Shown here in pieces: positions 34,258 through 43,900 of a stretch of 64,000 bases of DNA; position 1 is the first letter of the stretch; every line of letters starts with the position of its first letter. Both the position numbers and the translations under genes were made by a program. Below the pieces are notes generated by a model. It had not been told where the DNA came from. It was given only the letters and a program-made list of their open reading frames with translations, and made no database searches. Location of the stretch: contig JAFWNQ010000024.1 in NCBI GenBank assembly GCA_017510245.1, positions 1 through 64,000 on the forward strand. The letters run 5' to 3'. Source of the stretch: Clostridia bacterium. GTDB taxonomy: Bacteria > Bacillota > Clostridia > TANB77 > CAG-508.

Positions 34258-34274
34258 AATTATATAGAAAGGAG

Positions 34275-34298
34275 TGTACAGATATAAAATATCGTACA
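34275..34298 (+). promoter_or_regulatory. Hairpin between Shine-Dalgarno and start codon of the CNNM gene
   Basis: AAAGGAG ends at 34274 but the ATG is at 34306. TGTAC(A)GATAT pairs with ATATCGTACA (34275-34298, 10 bp, one bulge). If it folds, only seven bases separate the ribosome site from the ATG. An in-frame TAA at 34285 excludes a closer start. Confidence 0.6.
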
Positions 34299-34305
34299 AA
34301 ATAAA

Positions 34306-35601
34306 ATGCAGATTTTAGTTATTGTTTTATTAATACTTTTAAATGGATTTTTTGCAGCATCAGAGATTGCTTTTATATCATTAAATGATGCCAAAATTGA
34401 TGTTCTCTCCAAAGATGGAGATAAAAAGGCAAATAAAATTAAGGATATGCTAGTAAATCCTAGTAAATTTCTAGCTACAATTCAAATAGGAATAACATTT
34501 GCGGGATTTTTATCAAGTGCTTTTGCATCTGAGACTTTTGCAAGTGAACTAGCTCCAATTTTAAATAATTGGGTTCCATCGATTAGTTTAGCAACATGGA
34601 ATAACATAGCTATAATTGTTATTACAATAATACTATCATATTTTACACTTATTTTTGGTGAGCTTGTACCAAAAAGAATAGCAATGAAATATGGTGAAAA
34701 AATAGCTTTTTCGACTATAGGAATTATTAGATTTATTTCAATTGTAACTGCACCATTTGTTAAATTCTTAACCTTTTCAACTAATGTTGTATCTAGAATT
34801 TTTGGTGTTTCTGAAACAGACGAAGAAACTGTTACTGAAGAAGAAATTAGAATGATGGTTGACGTTGGAGAAGAAAAAGGCACAATTGATGTTGAAGAAA
34901 AGAACATGATAAATAATGTTTTTGAATTTAATGACAAAGTTGTTTCAGAAATTATGGTACCAAGAACTGAGATATATGCTCTTGATGGTGATATGACTTT
35001 ATCTGAAGTATTAGAAGAAATAGCAGAACATATTACATACAGTAGAATTCCAATTTATGATGAAACAATAGACAACATTATTGGTATTGCATATATCAAA
35101 GACATAATGTTATCAACTAAAAATAAAAATACAAAGATTAAGAATCTAGTTAAGGATGCTTATTTAGTACCAGAAACTAAACTTGTAAATGAACTGTTTA
35201 AGGAACTTAGAAAGAACACAAAACAGATGGCAATTGTTATAGATGAATATGGTGGTACATCAGGAATTGTTACTATGGAAGATATAGTAGAAGAAATAGT
35301 AGGCGAAATATATGATGAGTATGATGAGGTTGAAAAGTACTCTGAAAAAATAGATGACAATACATATATTCTAAGTGGTAGTTTAGCTATGTATGAGGTT
35401 GAAGATATTTTAGATATTGAATTTGAAGAAGATGGAGATTACTATACTCTTTCTGGATACCTTGTAGAGAAGCTTGGAAGAGTACCAACTAAAAATGATG
35501 AGAAAGACATTATTGAAACTGATAAAGTAACTTTTGAAATAATGAAAGTTAAAGATATGCATATTTTGAAAGTTAAAGCATGTAAAATAAATAGTATATA
35601 A
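34306..35601 (+). CDS. CNNM/CorC (hemolysin C-like) membrane protein with DUF21 and CBS pair
   Basis: 431 residues. The DUF21 membrane domain with four helices (1-160, 'L-N-G-F-F-A-A-S-E-I-A-F') is followed by 'E-E-E-I-R-M-M-V-D-V-G' and two CBS domains (about 205-335, 'M-V-P-R-T-E-I' and 'I-V-I-D-E-Y-G-G-T-S-G-I-V-T'). A CorC_HlyC domain ends the protein. The family exports Mg2+ or other divalent cations; the old name hemolysin is misleading. The ribosome site is unusually far from the ATG, with a hairpin between them. Confidence 0.9.
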   Translation: MQILVIVLLILLNGFFAASEIAFISLNDAKIDVLSKDGDKKANKIKDMLVNPSKFLATIQIGITFAGFLSSAFASETFASELAPILNNWVPSISLATWNNIAIIVITIILSYFTLIFGELVPKRIAMKYGEKIAFSTIGIIRFISIVTAPFVKFLTFSTNVVSRIFGVSETDEETVTEEEIRMMVDVGEEKGTIDVEEKNMINNVFEFNDKVVSEIMVPRTEIYALDGDMTLSEVLEEIAEHITYSRIPIYDETIDNIIGIAYIKDIMLSTKNKNTKIKNLVKDAYLVPETKLVNELFKELRKNTKQMAIVIDEYGGTSGIVTMEDIVEEIVGEIYDEYDEVEKYSEKIDDNTYILSGSLAMYEVEDILDIEFEEDGDYYTLSGYLVEKLGRVPTKNDEKDIIETDKVTFEIMKVKDMHILKVKACKINSI

Positions 35602-35626
35602 CATAAAGGTGACCGAATTTTAAGCT

Positions 35627-35668
35627 AAATAGTAAAAAATAACGGTTGCCTTTACTATTTTTTTTTAA
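35627..35668 (+). terminator. Terminator after the CNNM gene
   Basis: AAATAGTAAA (35627-35636) pairs with TTTACTATTT (35651-35660), then T. A second stem, AAGGTGACCG with CGGTTGCCTT, is interleaved with it, so two folds compete. Confidence 0.75.
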
Positions 35669-35691
35669 TAATTACGTAAATGACTAGTAAT

Positions 35692-35720
35692 TTAACTAAA
35701 AATATGTTATAATATATAAT
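35692..35720 (+). promoter_or_regulatory. Promoter of small G+C-rich cassette 1
   Basis: TTAACT (35692-35697), 17 bp, TATAAT (35715-35720), within ATGTTATAATATATAATG, a block nearly the same as that of cassette 3 (46680-46697). Confidence 0.6.
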
Positions 35721-35752
35721 GATATACGCATTATGCTATATTGTTTCTCATC

Positions 35753-35834
35753 TACATTGCAAACAGACTACTGAAAGGAGCTAAACACAATATGCAATGT
35801 GGATTAGAATAATCCGTATCCGAATGGATAGGAG
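35753..35834 (+). promoter_or_regulatory. Structured leader with a six-codon ORF in cassette 1
   Basis: AAAGGAG (35775-35780) precedes ATG CAA TGT GGA TTA GAA TAA (from 35792). ACATTGCA and TGCAATGT flank that ribosome site, and GGATTA/TAATCC and TATCC/GGATA hairpins follow before the AGGAGGG of the main ORF. It looks like an attenuator or upstream-ORF control. Confidence 0.4.
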
Positions 35835-35839
35835 GGCAC

Positions 35840-36106
35840 ATGGCTATCAAGCCTATCATAGGAGACTTGGAGCTCCTAAACCTCGCTTTTAGCGAGTTCG
35901 TTTCTGTCAATCATCGAAGTGACTACATGAGTACAAGGCAGTGCCAGTTTATGATGGACACTGTAGGGGATATCCCGACTCTTGTTCTAAGTGGAGTCAA
36001 CGAGATGAAGACGGGATTTGACGAGCTGGATTCGTTCTGGTACGATGGAGACTTTCTCATCTATAAGGACAATCCAGACCTAGTGATTCTGGTGGTCTTC
36101 GACTAG
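35840..36106 (+). CDS. Orphan small protein, cassette 1 (88 residues)
   Basis: ATG 35840 follows AGGAGGG by four or five bases. The 88-residue product is acidic, with a C-terminal run 'F-L-I-Y-K-D-N-P-D-L-V-I-L-V-V-F-D', and has no membrane helix or known domain. Many codons end in G or C (GAC, CTC, TTC, CAG), unlike the A/T-ending codons of the genes on both sides. It has its own promoter, leader and strong terminator. Function unknown; looks like recently acquired DNA. Confidence 0.6.
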   Translation: MAIKPIIGDLELLNLAFSEFVSVNHRSDYMSTRQCQFMMDTVGDIPTLVLSGVNEMKTGFDELDSFWYDGDFLIYKDNPDLVILVVFD

Positions 36107-36149
36107 ACAGTATTCGGAGCTACTAGTACACTGCAAGATTTTATTGCTT

Positions 36150-36181
36150 CCGCCAGGCTTTGGCCTGGCGGGGGCTTTTTT
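36150..36181 (+). terminator. Terminator of cassette 1
   Basis: CCGCCAGGC pairs perfectly with GCCTGGCGG around TTTG, followed by GGGC and TTTTTT. Confidence 0.9.
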
Positions 36182-36265
36182 ACTTTATAATTTAATATGC
36201 TTAAAAAGTACAAGGAAAAATCTCTATAAATGGTTAAAATAATACTATAAAAAATCAATAAAATA

Positions 36266-36294
36266 TTGTTACAATATAAAAACTATGATATAAT
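36266..36294 (+). promoter_or_regulatory. Promoter for ftsY
   Basis: TTGTTA (36266-36271), 17 bp, TATAAT (36289-36294). Confidence 0.75.
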
Positions 36295-36325
36295 AACAAA
36301 GAAATTATGAAAGGGTTTATTAACT

Positions 36326-37207
36326 ATGGGTTTTTTTGATAAACTAAAAAGAGGACTTGAAAAATCAAAAATATCATTTGGATTTAATAAAGTTGATGAA
36401 GAGTTACTTGAAACTCTAGAAGAAGAATTAATAATGTCTGATGTTGGATTTGAAACATCAGAAGAAATAATTAATGATTTAAGAAATAAAATAAAAAAAG
36501 AAAAAATTACCGATACAGAAGAAGTTAAAATGGAATTAAAAAGTAAGCTAAATAATGTATTTGAAGGAATAGACTCGTCTTTAGATATTTATAATAGTCC
36601 AGCAGTTATTTTAATGGTTGGTGTAAATGGAGCAGGAAAGACAACTTCTATTGGAAAAATTGCTAGTAAACTAAAATTAGAAGGAAAAAAAGTATTAATT
36701 GCTGCAGGAGACACCTTTAGAGCTGCAGCAGTTGAACAATTAGAAGAATGGGCTAATAGAGCTGGTTGTGAGATTATTAAAGGTAATGAAGGTGCAGATC
36801 CTGCCTCAGTAATTTTCGATGCATGTCGCAAAGCTAAAAACGAGGAGTATGATGTTTTAATCTGTGATACGGCAGGTAGATTGCAGAATAAATCAAATCT
36901 AATGGATGAGCTAAAAAAGATAAAAAAAGTAATAGACAGAGAATTGCCAGATAGTTCAAAAGAAACAATACTAGTATTAGATGGTTCAATTGGTCAAAAT
37001 GCAATTTCACAAGTTGAATCATTTAAAGAATGCACAGGACTTACTGGTCTAATTGTGACTAAATTAGACGGAACAGCCAAAGGAGGAATAGTTATTAGAC
37101 TTGTAAGTGAAAATAGAATTCCAATTAAATTTATTGGAGTTGGTGAAAAAATAGACGACATGGAAGTCTTTAATAGTTTAGAATTTGTTGATGCAATTGT
37201 ATCTTAA
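36326..37207 (+). CDS. ftsY: Signal recognition particle receptor FtsY
   Basis: 293 residues, an NG-domain GTPase that receives SRP-ribosome complexes at the membrane. The N domain is 1-85. G-domain motifs are G-V-N-G-A-G-K-T-T-S-I-G-K, D-T-F-R-A-A-A, D-T-A-G-R-L and T-K-L-D-G-T-A-K-G-G. The acidic A domain is missing, as usual for Gram-positive FtsY, and the N-terminus 'F-F-D-K-L-K-R-G-L' is an amphipathic membrane-binding helix. The stop overlaps the in-frame 5' end of the next gene, so the two are coupled. Confidence 0.96.
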   Translation: MGFFDKLKRGLEKSKISFGFNKVDEELLETLEEELIMSDVGFETSEEIINDLRNKIKKEKITDTEEVKMELKSKLNNVFEGIDSSLDIYNSPAVILMVGVNGAGKTTSIGKIASKLKLEGKKVLIAAGDTFRAAAVEQLEEWANRAGCEIIKGNEGADPASVIFDACRKAKNEEYDVLICDTAGRLQNKSNLMDELKKIKKVIDRELPDSSKETILVLDGSIGQNAISQVESFKECTGLTGLIVTKLDGTAKGGIVIRLVSENRIPIKFIGVGEKIDDMEVFNSLEFVDAIVS

Positions 37208-37224
37208 TGAAAAGGAGTTTTATA

Positions 37225-40053
37225 ATGGAAAAAAGTAAAAACAGTAAAAAAACTAGCCAAAAAGTTAAAAATAAAACTAATACTAATAATAGAAGCATAG
37301 TTGTCATAATAGTTTCAATAATAGTTTGCGCAATAGTATACATAATAGTTAGAGGCAATTATTTAGAGATGAAAGAAATTGGAGAAGAGTATATACCAGT
37401 TTTTTGGCAAAATACAATTTATATTGGAATTACTTTTATAGCTAACTATTTATTCTTATTTTTATCATTTTACTTAACTAATAAAACAATAAAAAAGGGA
37501 CTACAAGTTTTCTTTGATGATGAGAAAAAAGAAATGCCAAAATTCCCTAATAAATCAATTTCTTTTATAGTAGCTTTAATAGGTAGCGCGGTTAGTACAA
37601 AAGTATTATTGAATAAAATAATACTAGGACTTAGTAGTTCAAAATTTGGAATAAATGATCCTGTATTTAATCTAGATATAAGTTTTATGGTATTGAAAAA
37701 GCCAATGATACAATTTTTACTAGTATATCTATTAATAGTTGTAGTTGCAACACTTGCTTACTCTATATTATTTTCTATAATAGTGTTAAACAAAACATTT
37801 GATGGGGTATCAAGAGAGTCAATTACAAAAGTAAATTTAGTAGAAAAAATTGGATCTAGAGTTAAATTAATAGCAGTACTAGTTGCTCTAATTATTGTTT
37901 TCTTTATGGCAACAAATATTGGTAACGAAAAATTTATGGGAATTGAGCTAAGTGATGGGACTTCATATTCAATGTATGGAGCTGGAAAAGCTGATGCGAC
38001 AGTAAAACTAGTTGGATATTTTGTGTTAGCCTTTTTAGCGATGTATTCAATTCTAGATGCTTATAAAAATCTTAAAAACAAAAACGTCAGAAGAGTAGTA
38101 GGAGATGTGCTTGTTGTTCCTGTATATTTAATTGCATTAGCCATTGTACTTGCATTATATCAGTTAATCTTTATTGGAACTGAAACACTAGCATCGAATG
38201 AAAGGTATATCCAAAGCAATATTGAATATACAAAGCAAGCATACGGATTAAATCAGTCATATCAAACAATCAATTATAGTGGAACTATAGAAGAAAGTGA
38301 AATAAATAATAATAATGATATATTAAGTAACATTGATATAGTAACTAAGTCAAACGTTTTACAGGATTTTCAAACATCTAATACATCTAAAGGCTATTAT
38401 AACTATAGGAAAACTCAAATTGAAGAATATAATATAAATGGTGTAAAATCCTTAGTGTATATTACTCCAAGAGAAATATCTAACACCAATACAACATACT
38501 ATAATAAAACATTCCAATATACTCATGGATATGGATCTATTGTAACTTTAGCAGGTAGAACTGATGAAAACGGATATTTAGATATAATAGAAAATGAATT
38601 AGGAAATCTATCAGATGCTCCAATTCCAATTAAACAGCCTAGAATTTACTATGGCCTTGAAACAAATAATACTGCGGTAATTAACAATGGACAGAATGAG
38701 ATCGATTATGTATATGAAGATACAAATAAAGAAGAGAATAATAGATATGATGGCTCAGCTGGATTAAAATTAGGATTTGTAGATAGACTAATATTGGGAA
38801 TTAAAGAAGGAGATTTTCAATTAGCATTCTCAAAATCTATTAATAGCCAAAGTAAGATTCTAGCAAATAGAAATGTTATAGAAAGAGCAAAATTGTTAAT
38901 GCCATATCTTAAGTATGACAATAATCCTTATATGGTAATAGATGATTCTGGAAATCAATATTGGGTTATAGATGCTTATACAACATCAAATTACTATCCA
39001 TTTTCACAAAAAACGAATCTAACAGATTTGCAAGAGATAAACTATATAAGAAATTCTGCAAAGGTAATAATTAATGCATATGATGGTACTACAAAACTAT
39101 ATATAATAGATAGAAATGATCCAATAATTATGGCTTATAATGGTATATATCCTGAATTGTTTGCTAAAGCAGATGATGAAATACCAGAAGATATAAGTAA
39201 GCATTTTGTGTATCCAGAAACTCTTTACAATCTTCAGTCAAAAATGGTTGAAGAATACCATGACATAAAACCTGAAGTATTATATAGGGGAAATGATATT
39301 TGGGAAATAACAAGACTAAGTTCTAATAAAACAGATACTATAAAACCATATTATACAATGGTTAAAAATTCTAAAGGTGAAGCTTCTCTAGGACTTGTAA
39401 TCCCTTACACCGCTTATGGTAAGCAAAACTTAGTGGCATATATGATTGGAACAGTTGAAGATGGTAAATATGTTCTTAGAACATTTATGTTCTCATCTGA
39501 AAGCAATGTTTTAGGACCAATTCAAATACAAACCCAAATTGATCAAGATGAAAACATTGCTGCAGAAATTGCTAGTTTAAATACAACAGGCACGAGAATT
39601 ACAAAAAAACTAATTGCCGTTCCGGTTAATGATACAATACTATATGTTGAAACAATTTATCAACAATTAATAAATGAAACAACTCAAAAGCCTAATCTAA
39701 AGAGAGTAGTCGTAGCGTCTGGAAATAAAATAGCTATAGGAACTAACATAAGCGAAGCATTAAAGAATTTACTTTCGCAGTATGCTGTAGATATTGAAGT
39801 TGGAAATACAGATAATATGCAAGATCTAGCTAAATTAATTATTAGAGCTAATGAGAATTTGAAAAACTCAAGTAAGAGCTTAGACTGGAAATTATATGGC
39901 GAGGATATGCAAGTACTAACAGGTTTAATTGATCAGCTACAAAAAGTTGTTGAAGAACAAGAAAGAATTGAAAAAGAACAGAATTTATTAGACGAAAATA
40001 TGATTGATACAAATGAAACAGTAAATGATGTTAAAGTAAATGAAACTAATTAA
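37225..40053 (+). CDS. UPF0182 family membrane protein
   Basis: 942 residues from ATG 37225 (AAAGGAG seven bases upstream). About seven membrane helices occupy residues 20-330; the large remainder is outside the cell. The conserved C-terminal region is recognisable: 'I-K-P-Y-Y-T-M', 'G-L-V-I-P-Y-T-A-Y-G-K-Q-N-L-V-A-Y-M', 'L-G-P-I-Q-I-Q-T-Q-I-D-Q-D', 'L-I-A-V-P-V-N-D-T-I-L-Y-V-E' and 'L-K-R-V-V-V-A-S-G-N-K-I-A'. The family (COG1615) is widespread in Firmicutes, Actinobacteria and cyanobacteria and has no agreed function. It is co-transcribed with ftsY and pgsA, both membrane-biogenesis genes. Confidence 0.93.
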   Translation: MEKSKNSKKTSQKVKNKTNTNNRSIVVIIVSIIVCAIVYIIVRGNYLEMKEIGEEYIPVFWQNTIYIGITFIANYLFLFLSFYLTNKTIKKGLQVFFDDEKKEMPKFPNKSISFIVALIGSAVSTKVLLNKIILGLSSSKFGINDPVFNLDISFMVLKKPMIQFLLVYLLIVVVATLAYSILFSIIVLNKTFDGVSRESITKVNLVEKIGSRVKLIAVLVALIIVFFMATNIGNEKFMGIELSDGTSYSMYGAGKADATVKLVGYFVLAFLAMYSILDAYKNLKNKNVRRVVGDVLVVPVYLIALAIVLALYQLIFIGTETLASNERYIQSNIEYTKQAYGLNQSYQTINYSGTIEESEINNNNDILSNIDIVTKSNVLQDFQTSNTSKGYYNYRKTQIEEYNINGVKSLVYITPREISNTNTTYYNKTFQYTHGYGSIVTLAGRTDENGYLDIIENELGNLSDAPIPIKQPRIYYGLETNNTAVINNGQNEIDYVYEDTNKEENNRYDGSAGLKLGFVDRLILGIKEGDFQLAFSKSINSQSKILANRNVIERAKLLMPYLKYDNNPYMVIDDSGNQYWVIDAYTTSNYYPFSQKTNLTDLQEINYIRNSAKVIINAYDGTTKLYIIDRNDPIIMAYNGIYPELFAKADDEIPEDISKHFVYPETLYNLQSKMVEEYHDIKPEVLYRGNDIWEITRLSSNKTDTIKPYYTMVKNSKGEASLGLVIPYTAYGKQNLVAYMIGTVEDGKYVLRTFMFSSESNVLGPIQIQTQIDQDENIAAEIASLNTTGTRITKKLIAVPVNDTILYVETIYQQLINETTQKPNLKRVVVASGNKIAIGTNISEALKNLLSQYAVDIEVGNTDNMQDLAKLIIRANENLKNSSKSLDWKLYGEDMQVLTGLIDQLQKVVEEQERIEKEQNLLDENMIDTNETVNDVKVNETN

Positions 40054-40068
40054 TGAAAGGATAAAAAT

Positions 40069-40665
40069 ATGAATACACCAAATAAATTAACAGTTTTAAG
40101 AATGATACTAGTACCAATAATGTTAGTAATTTCTTATATTAATATTCCAGGTAATATATATGGAATACCAATTGGACTTTTAATAATGGATGTCATATTT
40201 ATTATTGGTTCAATAACAGACAAAATAGATGGATATTTAGCAAGAAAGAATAATCAGGTTACTAATTTTGGAAAGTTCTTAGATCCAATAGCTGATAAGA
40301 TACTTGTTGTTTCTGCTTTAATAATACTAATTGGATTAGGAAAACTTCCAACATGGATTCCTATAATTATCATTATCAGAGAATTTGCAGTATCAGGATA
40401 TAGATTAATAGCTGTTGAATCTAATGGTGAAGTAATAGCTGCTAATAAATGGGGAAAGATTAAAACAGTTACTCAAATGTTTGCTATTATAATTGCATTT
40501 ATTGACGTAAATGAATTTGGTGCAATATTTACAAAACAATTAGATACCATACCATTTATCATCAACTTACTAACAACATCTTTAATGATAATATGTACTA
40601 TTTCAACTATTTTCTCAGGTTACGAATACATGAAAGATGGAAAAGACTTATTGAAAGATATGTAA
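40069..40665 (+). CDS. pgsA: CDP-diacylglycerol-glycerol-3-phosphate 3-phosphatidyltransferase
   Basis: 198 residues with about five membrane helices. The CDP-alcohol phosphotransferase motif D-G-x2-A-R-x8-G-x3-D-x3-D is complete as D-G-Y-L-A-R ... G-K-F-L-D-P-I-A-D. It makes phosphatidylglycerophosphate, the committed step of phosphatidylglycerol synthesis. GAAAGGA lies upstream, 15 bases after the UPF0182 gene. Confidence 0.95.
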   Translation: MNTPNKLTVLRMILVPIMLVISYINIPGNIYGIPIGLLIMDVIFIIGSITDKIDGYLARKNNQVTNFGKFLDPIADKILVVSALIILIGLGKLPTWIPIIIIIREFAVSGYRLIAVESNGEVIAANKWGKIKTVTQMFAIIIAFIDVNEFGAIFTKQLDTIPFIINLLTTSLMIICTISTIFSGYEYMKDGKDLLKDM

Positions 40666-40678
40666 TAAATATTTCTAC

Positions 40679-40720
40679 TAATTGAGGCTGTTGAAGATTA
40701 TAGTTTTCACAGCCTCAATT
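40679..40720. terminator. Hairpin after pgsA
   Basis: AATTGAGGCTGT (40679-40690) pairs perfectly with ACAGCCTCAATT (40709-40720). No T-run follows, so termination is likely but not certain. Confidence 0.5.
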
Positions 40721-40728
40721 AAGTAGAG

Positions 40729-40852
40729 GTTTGGAAAAGAATTGCGTTTTTGCGTTGTTAAACTTCAATGTTAATATAATCAACGTACACTACGTACTTC
40801 TCATAAATTAACATATTGTTTGCCTAGCCAAAATCACAATTCTTTTCCAAAC
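40729..40852. repeat. 124-bp element with perfect 16-bp terminal inverted repeats
   Basis: GTTTGGAAAAGAATTG (40729-40744) and CAATTCTTTTCCAAAC (40837-40852) bound a non-coding interior that holds a further inverted pair (AATGTTAAT / ATTAACAT) and a palindromic ACGTAC region. It resembles a MITE. It lies in the leader of ligA. Confidence 0.65.
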
Positions 40853-40878
40853 TAGTTTGTGCCTATAGAAAGGAATAA

Positions 40879-42855
<1,977 letters not shown>

Positions 42856-42871
42856 AAAGGTTATTAGGTTT

Positions 42872-43111
42872 ATGGATAAAACATATACTTTTACACAGTT
42901 TTCAGAGGATTTAGATAATGGATATAAGGTATTATATGATTATGTAAGAAATAGATATGTTGTTTATAAAGTAAACGATAATTGCTATATGTGTGAACTA
43001 GTAGAACAGAAAAGCAGAAATCCTGTTCCTGCTAAGTCTATGGTAACACTAAAGGCTATTAAGCAAATGTTTCCTTATATGAAGGATATTGAATATAAAC
43101 AAGAAGTGTAA
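42872..43111 (+). CDS. Small protein of unknown function downstream of ligA
   Basis: 79 residues. The start is preceded by AAAGGTTATTAGG, a weak site. It has strand-rich, basic sequence with 'N-R-Y-V-V-Y-K-V-N-D-N-C-Y-M-C' and 'S-M-V-T-L-K-A-I-K-Q-M-F'. Cytoplasmic, no membrane helix. I do not recognise a family. It is probably co-transcribed with ligA and the DUF4116 gene. Confidence 0.55.
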   Translation: MDKTYTFTQFSEDLDNGYKVLYDYVRNRYVVYKVNDNCYMCELVEQKSRNPVPAKSMVTLKAIKQMFPYMKDIEYKQEV

Positions 43112-43131
43112 GATTAAAAGGATTGAAGAAA

Positions 43132-43512
43132 ATGGAAAAAGAGTACGAGATAGAAGATGTAGAGAAAAATACTAATAATAGAGAATATATGGTTGAAGCT
43201 TTAAAAAATGGTGCTTCTTGGGTGTTAGCATATGCAAGTGATAGATTACACTCTGATAGGGACTTGATGCTTGAAGCGGTAAGAAAAGATGGACAACTTT
43301 TATATTATGCTAGCCAAGAACTTCGTGATGATGAAGAAATAGTTTATACGGCAGTAAAGAATAAGTGGAGAATAATAAAATATGCCAGTAAAAGACTAAG
43401 GGGAAATAAGAAAATAGCAATAGCAGCATTAAAACAAGATAAAGAGGCTATTATATATTTGACAGATGAAATAAAGTTTGAACCAGAAATTAAAGAATTA
43501 ATTAATACCTAA
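43132..43512 (+). CDS. DUF4116 repeat protein
   Basis: 126 residues from ATG 43132 (AAAAGGA nine bases upstream). Two to three helical repeats of about 48 residues show the DUF4116 pattern: 'L-M-L-E-A-V-R-K-D-G-Q-L-L-Y-Y-A-S-Q-E-L-R-D' and 'I-V-Y-T-A-V-K-N-K-W-R-I-I-K-Y-A-S'. The family is common in Clostridia and mycoplasmas and in phage-like regions. Its function is unknown. Confidence 0.75.
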   Translation: MEKEYEIEDVEKNTNNREYMVEALKNGASWVLAYASDRLHSDRDLMLEAVRKDGQLLYYASQELRDDEEIVYTAVKNKWRIIKYASKRLRGNKKIAIAALKQDKEAIIYLTDEIKFEPEIKELINT

Positions 43513-43576
43513 ACTAATTCAGCATAATAGTATTATTAACAAATTATAAAAATGGTTTTTTATTCCATATTTGCTA

Positions 43577-43604
43577 TTGACTTTTTACTAAAATGTGGTA
43601 TAAT
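43577..43604 (+). promoter_or_regulatory. Extended -10 promoter of cassette 2
   Basis: TTGACT (43577-43582), 16 bp, TATAAT (43599-43604) with TG one base upstream (TGGTATAAT), the same as in cassette 4. Confidence 0.8.
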
Positions 43605-43651
43605 TAAATTATGGTAGGAAGGGCTTATGCCCATATTAGAAAGGGGCTTTT

Positions 43652-43816
43652 ATGACGAAGAGCTCAGAGCTGGTGTTTGATACAATGGCAGATGCGCTTA
43701 AAGCAATCTCTGAGATTGCTGAAGAATTTGATTCTAAAGAGGTGATGTTCTACACCCGAGTGCGGTGCGATGGCAAAATAATTCTTGAGGTTTTCAAGAA
43801 GATGGCCGTCGACTAA
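43652..43816 (+). CDS. Orphan small protein, cassette 2 (54 residues)
   Basis: ATG 43652 follows AAAGGGG. The product (M-T-K-S-S-E-L-V-F-D ... M-A-V-D) is acidic, helix then strands, with no known domain. I count 72 G+C in 165 bases (44%) and G or C in 29 of 55 third positions, far above the A/T-ending habit of the neighbours. It has its own promoter and a 17-bp terminator stem. Its length kept it out of most gene calls. Function unknown. Confidence 0.6.
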   Translation: MTKSSELVFDTMADALKAISEIAEEFDSKEVMFYTRVRCDGKIILEVFKKMAVD

Positions 43817-43839
43817 CCTCTTAGGTTACACCAGCAACC

Positions 43840-43883
43840 AACAACACCCCACGTATGCTACAATAGATACGTGGGGTGTTGTT
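43840..43883. terminator. Bidirectional terminator, 17-bp perfect stem
   Basis: AACAACACCCCACGTAT (43840-43856) pairs perfectly with its copy at 43867-43883. It ends cassette 2 and also the convergent rqcH gene. Confidence 0.92.
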
Positions 43884-43900
43884 GACTTTATTTTGATAAA

